From positions 1-12,786 of the forward strand of contig NWUY0300105366.1 of the NCBI GenBank assembly GCA_004151065.3: a DNA stretch of 12,786 bases. The letters run 5' to 3'. Of the stretch, positions 8,336-12,786 are shown piece by piece. Position numbers and translations under genes: made by a program. Each line of letters begins with the position of its first letter. Position 1 is the first letter of the stretch. The notes under the pieces were generated by a model. It was not told the DNA's origin and did not search any database. It saw only the letters and a list, made by a program, of their open reading frames with translations. This DNA is from Larix sibirica. Its lineage: Eukaryota; Streptophyta; Pinopsida; Pinales; Pinaceae.

Positions 8336-9990
8336 TGAGGAGCCACCATGGGAGGCATATAATCTCTAAGCGCCTCAAAACAGTGAGAAGAGGGGGTTAT
8401 GTCACTCAAAACTTCAGTGGGAACTAGTCTAGAGGAGAGGGGGGTATAATGGTCCGAAGTACCCGAATCCCCTCTGGCTAAACCCTTCCATCTAGTTTTC
8501 CGGATAGTAACGTTCATGAATTTGTCCGGGGTAATAGGTTTGACTGCTGGATTCGTGGAGGGGTTTTGGGAGTATAGGGACAGCGGAACGAAGGTGTTGC
8601 ACAGTGTGGGGGACCCCGAAATTGAGTCCGAGGCATTGTAAGTGTTAGCCAAAGCTTCGGTCTCTTCCAAAGGAGTGGATGTGGTCTGTGGAAGACCCAA
8701 TGTAGAAGTAGGGGGTGACCTAGGTTCCAACACGGGAGGCGGAGTCTCTAATGGTATGACCTTATTCAGGGTCGGCACGGAGGCAGTAGATGGGACAAAC
8801 AGTGGGGCAACGTCACTTGCCAAGGAGCCCGAGGAAAGGTCCAAAGGGGTGCAGGGGGGTTTTGCAAAGAAACCTTTGGGGTTTAGATGGAGGTTTTCCT
8901 CCACAATGCGCTTATCAAAAGATATCTCAATATCTAAAATAAAGTCCAATTCAGCGTCAGGAAGTGCCTTTTCCAGTGAATTCGGAGATAATGACTTACC
9001 CGCAGAACCAGAAATAGTAGGAGGTACGTCCACACCAGTAGCAGAGTGAGAGGGAGTCGAGGTTGCTCCAGGTCGCAATAGGAGAGGGCAACTAGCCATG
9101 GTATGTCTAGTACGTCGACATTCGAAACACCTGAAAGGCACCCCATAGTAGTCAAGGCGTTGTCTAAAGGAGATATTGCCCCATAAAATGTCAAGCTCAG
9201 CCGGTAACCCTTTGTTAAGGTCCAGCTCGGCCATCACCCGCGCAACTTTCTTCTCCGTCCCGAACAACAAGTTCTTATCTGACTGAACATAGGTTCCTAA
9301 CCTATTGGCCAGGCCTGTCAAAATCTCCTCGGTCCAAAGCACCAGTGGAAATCCCGGCAAGAGCATCCAAATGTGTCGTTTAGACTGATATTCCTTCAGA
9401 GGGTCAAACCCCAAGTGCCACTTTTTTAAATATAGGGAACCATCTTTAAAATCCCATTTACAGGAGAGGATGGCCCCAACGTGTTCCTCCAGAGGCATAG
9501 TGAAAATAATCCAACCATTGAGGAGCATATTAACCCTTGGGGGAAGACCCAAGGAAGGCATCCAATGTTTGTTAACCCAATCCAGTAGCTCCTCCTTAGT
9601 CCCCTGAGTAGACTCCAGACGACCGACAATAGCCCTACGTGCCATCGTCTCTAATCTATCAAGGTTCGAGTTCTCAGGGATGATGTATTGTTCAATATCC
9701 TCGCATACCTTGAGAGATTTGGGTTTATTCCGACGTCTACGCCCCTTTCTAGATGGGCCGCAAACCTTATGAACCCCAGAGGAGAAACCACAGTCCAAAA
9801 AACCCTCTTCTGCGGAGTGGGAAGCGGACCTCTGCATATTGGAAAGAAAAATGTCCCTGGACACCTGTCCAATAAGACGACCGGCAGATGCCCAGACAAA
9901 GACAGAGAAAAGGACAGAGGACTCCAAATGTGGAAAGTCGAAAAAAAGTATATAAAAACCCCAGACAGTACAGTTGATAATGATGTCCAC
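8332..9990 (-). CDS. LINE ORF1 protein (DUF4283-like, CCHC zinc knuckle)
   Basis: Uninterrupted frame of 552 codons for the nucleic-acid-binding ORF1 protein, which coats the LINE RNA. Numbered from the first Met: a basic patch GRRRRNKPK at 83-91 (possible nuclear localisation); a DUF4283-like region at about 113-280, with ARRAIVGRL, W-x-FxF/LKKWHLGFDP, VLWTEEILTGLANRLGTY and VARVMAELDL; then a zinc knuckle C288-x2-C291-x4-H296-x4-C301 (bases 9129-9088). The usual Gly before the knuckle His is Arg here. The rest, about 300-552, is Pro/Ser/Thr-rich and probably disordered. The start is uncertain: residues 1-51 are hydrophobic and unlike the family, so Met52 (9837) may be the real start. It overlaps ORF2 by 4 bases. 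No stop or frameshift is seen, unlike ORF2. The plus-strand frames at 8642-9049 and 9688-10041 are antisense shadows. Confidence 0.88.
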   Translation of the reverse strand: MDIIINCTVWGFYILFFDFPHLESSVLFSVFVWASAGRLIGQVSRDIFLSNMQRSASHSAEEGFLDCGFSSGVHKVCGPSRKGRRRRNKPKSLKVCEDIEQYIIPENSNLDRLETMARRAIVGRLESTQGTKEELLDWVNKHWMPSLGLPPRVNMLLNGWIIFTMPLEEHVGAILSCKWDFKDGSLYLKKWHLGFDPLKEYQSKRHIWMLLPGFPLVLWTEEILTGLANRLGTYVQSDKNLLFGTEKKVARVMAELDLNKGLPAELDILWGNISFRQRLDYYGVPFRCFECRRTRHTMASCPLLLRPGATSTPSHSATGVDVPPTISGSAGKSLSPNSLEKALPDAELDFILDIEISFDKRIVEENLHLNPKGFFAKPPCTPLDLSSGSLASDVAPLFVPSTASVPTLNKVIPLETPPPVLEPRSPPTSTLGLPQTTSTPLEETEALANTYNASDSISGSPTLCNTFVPLSLYSQNPSTNPAVKPITPDKFMNVTIRKTRWKGLARGDSGTSDHYTPLSSRLVPTEVLSDITPSSHCFEALRDYMPPMVAPQ

Positions 9991-10704
9991 GAAACCCTCC
10001 TGAATCCAAATGGAAGAAAGGAAACAAACCCCAGAAAATGATAACTTCAGGGAAGTCTCATAACAAAGAAAGTTCGAAGGGTTTATCTAGATAACCCCAG
10101 CATCACGTGACCCATCACCCTCGGCATGTGGGAGTCAGGGACCCTGCTAATGAAAGACAGAGCACTAAAAACACAGTTGAAAATCGCCAAAGAAAGCCCA
10201 GAAATGAAAATGGGTGTTGTTCAAAAAATAGTGCTAAACTACTCCACGTGACTCAGTACGTCCACAAGTGAGAGGATGACAGTCCTGCAAAACAAGGGGA
10301 TATGGGACAACTAGAAAACCCCAAGATAGAGCATTACCGAGAGAGCATAGAAGATTTAGTTCCCACTTTTTTTATTCTTGGTTGGTACTAGGTCGATGCC
10401 AAGATCGACTTGACTCCAAGACCGTCTAAGCTCTATTCAGTCGCCCTGTTCATGGCTCCAGCCATTCCCAACCCCTGTAGAAACCTTGTTCATGGCTCTA
10501 AGGAGGAAACCCAATTCTTCGATCAACTTATACAACTTGTATAAAAGCCTTCAGCGGGTATCTGCACATTTACCAGGTATCTATACGTACAAATGGAAAA
10601 CTTTAATGCCCTTCCCATTTCTACAGAAAAACCAGAGATTCCTAAACATTGGGTACTGTATAGTACTGCTTTCTTCTATATTCCTCATCACACCCACTTC
10701 GCAC
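9991..10704 (-). other. LINE 5' leader / putative internal promoter region
   Basis: This lies between ORF1 and the point where the tandem repeat resumes. There is no credible coding frame on either strand. LINEs carry an internal promoter in this region, but I see no specific element. A 12-base direct repeat TGTTCATGGCTC is present at 10447-10458 and 10487-10498, 40 bp apart. The right limit rests only on the resumption of the 250-bp repeat, so some bases near 10690-10710 could belong to either side. Confidence 0.5.
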
Positions 10705-10917
10705 TTGCTTATAATTAAAACTTTATTTAGAAATACAATAACGTTGTTAGTGCATGTGATATATACACACGCACCGGTGCTTGAGCTCCAAAATGCAGTG
10801 GACAACATTTAAAAAAAAAATTGCGGTGTGTATAATTTTTTTTAGCTTCAATAAAACAAATAGTGCGCTTGTTATATACTCACGCACTAGCATGTTATAT
10901 CCAAAACACACCAAATA
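10705..10917. repeat. Tandem repeat unit C, right part
   Basis: The unit resumes after the LINE: TTATAATT...CTTTATTTAGAAATACAATAA (near 10709-10741), TATATACACACGCACCGGTGC (palindrome at 10771-10780), CAACATTTAAAAAAAAAATTG, AATAAAACAAATAGTGCGC at 10850 and CCAAAACACACC at 10901-10912. Landmark spacing (10719 to 10850) matches units A and B. With the left part (38 bp) the unit totals about 251 bp, within the 249-255 bp of its neighbours. Confidence 0.8.
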
Positions 10918-11476
10918 ACTTTTATAAAATTAAGGCGGTACACCTTCCTTATAAAAAGCATCGATGTGTGTGTGTATTTCTAGGTGCACCGCCTAACACC
11001 CACTAGTTAGTTGTCTCGTGCACTATTTTTGGTGCGTTGCTTGGAACATTGTTACCAGCGTGTTTGAGTAGATTGGGAACATTGGACATGATAGATTGTT
11101 AAAAGAAAATTTTGCTTTTCTTTTTTTTTGTTTTTGCATTGGTGTGTTATGTAGAGCATTGACACCAATGCTTTAAGATTAATATGTATTCACCATATAC
11201 AATGTGCTAGTGTTAATATGTACAAATTAAAACAAACGCACCACATGCAATGCATATGTATTAATACTAAAACAACATTGACAGTGTGTTTGTACATACA
11301 TGGAAGCATCGTGGGTGATGCACCAAATTTGACTTACATGCACTTGTAATGAAAATGTTTGTTGATTCCTAAAAGTTTTTAACAATTTCTAGTAAGTATT
11401 TCATGTAACTATTTTGTATATAATTTTTTTTATGAATATATCTCATGATGAAGTTTGTATGTAAATCAAGGACAGG
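10918..11476. repeat. Diverged continuation of the GGTGC-rich repeat domain
   Basis: AT-rich DNA with further GGTGC/GCACC words (for example AGGTGCACCG near 10983, TTGGTGCG near 11028, CGCACCAC near 11255 and TGCACC near 11320) and short TG runs. The 250-bp landmarks are no longer in order, so it is either older units or another segment of the same repeat. There is no coding signal. The boundary at 11476 is approximate. Confidence 0.45.
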
Positions 11477-11729
11477 CACTAGCGCTACCTCCAGTCAACT
11501 TGTATAATGTCAATCGAGTATGGAAAGCTTGAGAGAAAGAGAGGGATTTATTTTCTCTTCCTATTGCAGCAGCGACACAACAGTTTTTGTTTGAGGTTGA
11601 CCTCCTCAAGTTTTATAAGGAGGCTTCTTTCGTTCAGAGAGTGTACTGTGCATATTCACCTATGTATAAAATGCAAACATTCAAACAAGAGAGATATGAT
11701 ATGTACTCAACACCCAACATTTTGGTAGT
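11477..11729. other. Non-coding interval with no identified feature
   Basis: This includes an 8-base palindrome TAGCGCTA at 11480-11487 preceded by CAC (giving CACTA at 11477). The open frame at 11507-11728 has no recognisable motif. I cannot assign a function to the interval. Confidence 0.35.
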
Positions 11730-12230
11730 TGCTTTGCCTCTTCATAGCTAACCTTATGACTTGGAAGTACCTTATCTTTGAGGAATCTACAATTAGTGGG
11801 AAATAAATGTACATCGCCATTAATCATGTAACAAATCTCTTTTCATTGCCAACTTAATGGGGACTTTATGGTCAATTATCTCAGTAGTTCCAAGAAACAC
11901 GTGTCTGACATATCATGCATTGTTATCAAGTTCTACAACAATATTGTTGTCCCTTGTTGGGTAGACCTTGATCCATGCCCAAAGAGAGGTGTGGTGTACG
12001 CAGATTTAAGGATTTCGAAGAAGGTATCGAAGACATCAACATCATTCCCAAGCTCATTTTGTTGGAATCAATTTAACAACATTCCCTCCATGGCATGGGT
12101 ATCTCGTAAGAAGTCATCCATACCAACCTCCATATCATTGCTTGCTTTCCCAACCCATGAAGAACTAGTGTTATTATAGATGTTTTGAATTGGAGACTCG
12201 GTACATGGTTTTGAATCGTGCTTTGTATGC
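11730..12230 (-). pseudogene. Decayed CACTA-type (TNP2-like) transposase fragment, tentative
   Basis: One minus-strand frame reads from about 12230 to 11730 with only four stops (12070-12068, 11935-11933, 11878-11876 and 11845-11843). In order it reads NIYNNTSSSW, MEVGMDDFLRDT, FDTFFEILKSAYTTPLFGHG, then a stretch like LLxNLITMHDMSDTCFLELLR, then FPTNCRFLKD and YEEAKQL. This recalls the N-terminal region of TNP2-like transposases of plant CACTA elements, where a PLYxGC-type box is followed by a LLLNL...GWSD..F..LLELL block and a YEAKK box. The similarity is by memory of the family pattern, not by a search. The plus-strand frame at 11868-12179 is its shadow. An alternative is another plant transposon protein, or chance. 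Confidence 0.45.
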
Positions 12231-12786
12231 TTCCTCTTCTATCTCTATTTATTTAGCAGCCTTTTCTCGATTTGACAACATACTAGGGTGCAATGGTAGA
12301 TGGTAGACAAGTTGATCATCATCGGAATCTTGGTTGCAAAAAATTTGAACATTAAATTGATGGTAATAGTAAACACAATGCATTTAGTATGTTAAAACAT
12401 TATGCCAAACATTGATTATAAGCATGAATTGTTTTTACAATAGTACACATGCAATCAATGACTTTATAAAACAAATGTTGAATTAAGTAATACATTAACA
12501 TTAATTCCATTGAAAATAAAAAAATACAATTTCTCAATGATCTTTTTCTTACGCTCCAAGGGGATGTTTAAATATCCCAATGCAAGGCATCTTTGACGAG
12601 TAGTTGGTGGTCTACGAAAGTTATAGTCTATTGGAAACCTATCGCCAGGAGTCAAACAATGTATTTCATGCACAACAACAAATATGGATGCCTTCCTCTT
12701 CATAAAAACTCCTTGTCACTGGAGTGTTCATCAAATGAACAATGAGCACCTACATCTATTTATGAACCCTGCAATGTTCCCATGAG
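12231..12786. other. Right-end interval, no assigned gene
   Basis: AT-rich DNA upstream, in the minus sense, of the transposase-like fragment. A minus-strand frame at 12464-12703 (79 codons, starting MKRKASIF and containing GDRFPIDYNFRRPP) has reasonable residue composition and the same strand as the fragment. It could be an upstream piece of the same decayed element, but I do not recognise it and give it no function. Confidence 0.3.

Larger units (their letters stand above)
5697..10704 (-). mobile_element. LINE (L1-type non-LTR retrotransposon), about 5.0 kb, internally deleted
   Basis: A minus-strand LINE whose limits are set by where the flanking tandem repeat stops and resumes. The left end is the element's 3' end: a T9 run (5697-5705) is the complement of a short poly(A) tail. 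The order in the element's sense is 5' leader, ORF1, ORF2 (endonuclease, RT remnant, zinc motif, RNase H), 3' UTR, tail, as in plant L1 elements with an added RNase H. Base composition is clearly less AT-rich than the flanks. A clean target-site duplication was not found; TTGCTT occurs at both ends (5693-5698 and 10705-10710) but is too short to rely on. Since left plus right repeat parts add up to one unit, the insertion caused no sizeable target loss. Confidence 0.85.

Noticed and set aside
8642-9049. Plus-strand open frame of 135 codons
   Set aside because: Exactly antisense to the low-complexity Pro/Ser/Thr-rich tail of LINE ORF1; no motif of its own.
9688-10041. Plus-strand open frame of 117 codons
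   Set aside because: Antisense to the ORF1 N-terminus and start of the leader; residues show no known pattern.
11477-11487. CACTAGCGCTA as a CACTA transposon terminus
   Set aside because: No inverted partner ending TAGTG with matching inner bases and no 3-bp duplication was found in the window.
11868-12179. Plus-strand open frame of 103 codons
   Set aside because: The opposite strand carries the more convincing transposase-like motifs, so this is treated as a shadow.

Overview
The window looks like nuclear DNA of a land plant, almost certainly a seed plant with a large repeat-rich genome. The evidence is a plant-type LINE (ORF1 with a DUF4283-like region and a CCHC knuckle, ORF2 with an RNase H after the reverse transcriptase), remains of a Ty3/gypsy integrase, a likely remnant of a CACTA-type transposase, AT-rich spacers with microsatellites, and no bacterial gene organisation. 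Nothing in the sequence allows a species call. I see no host protein-coding gene, no rRNA or tRNA, and no CRISPR array.

Layout. About 100-1362 (+) is a heavily decayed Ty3/gypsy pol fragment (end of RNase H, integrase zinc-binding domain, integrase core, C-terminal domain) with stops and frameshifts. From 1770 to about 3080 is non-coding DNA that may begin with an LTR end; it holds short imperfect repeats, followed by a 60-bp duplication and a (TC)n tract. From about 4281 to 5696, and again from 10705 to about 11340, lies an AT-rich repeat domain studded with GGTGC/GCACC words and four exact copies of the palindrome GCACCGGTGC. It includes a tandem array with a period of about 250 bp.

A LINE of about 5.0 kb lies on the minus strand (about 5697-10704) and is inserted into the third unit of that array. 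The two halves of the split unit add up to one repeat length, which fixes the LINE boundaries independently of its coding content. Reading on the minus strand: a 5' leader of about 0.7 kb, an uninterrupted ORF1 (9990-8332), a 4-base ATGA overlap with ORF2, a truncated endonuclease, a deletion junction, the C-terminal part of the reverse transcriptase, a zf-RVT-like zinc motif, an RNase H with its acidic residues intact, a 3' UTR and a short poly(A) tail. ORF2 is dead: it has an internal deletion covering half of the endonuclease and most of the RT palm, three in-frame TAG stops and a frameshift. ORF1 has no lesion.

At the right end, about 11730-12230 (-), one reading frame with four stops resembles the N-terminal region of CACTA (TNP2-type) transposases. 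The window therefore reads as a nested repeat landscape: an old gypsy relic, a GGTGC-rich repeat domain, and a younger LINE inside it. I found no convincing novel functional system. The most informative items are the split repeat unit, the ORF1/ORF2 stop-start overlap, and the contrast between intact ORF1 and damaged ORF2.
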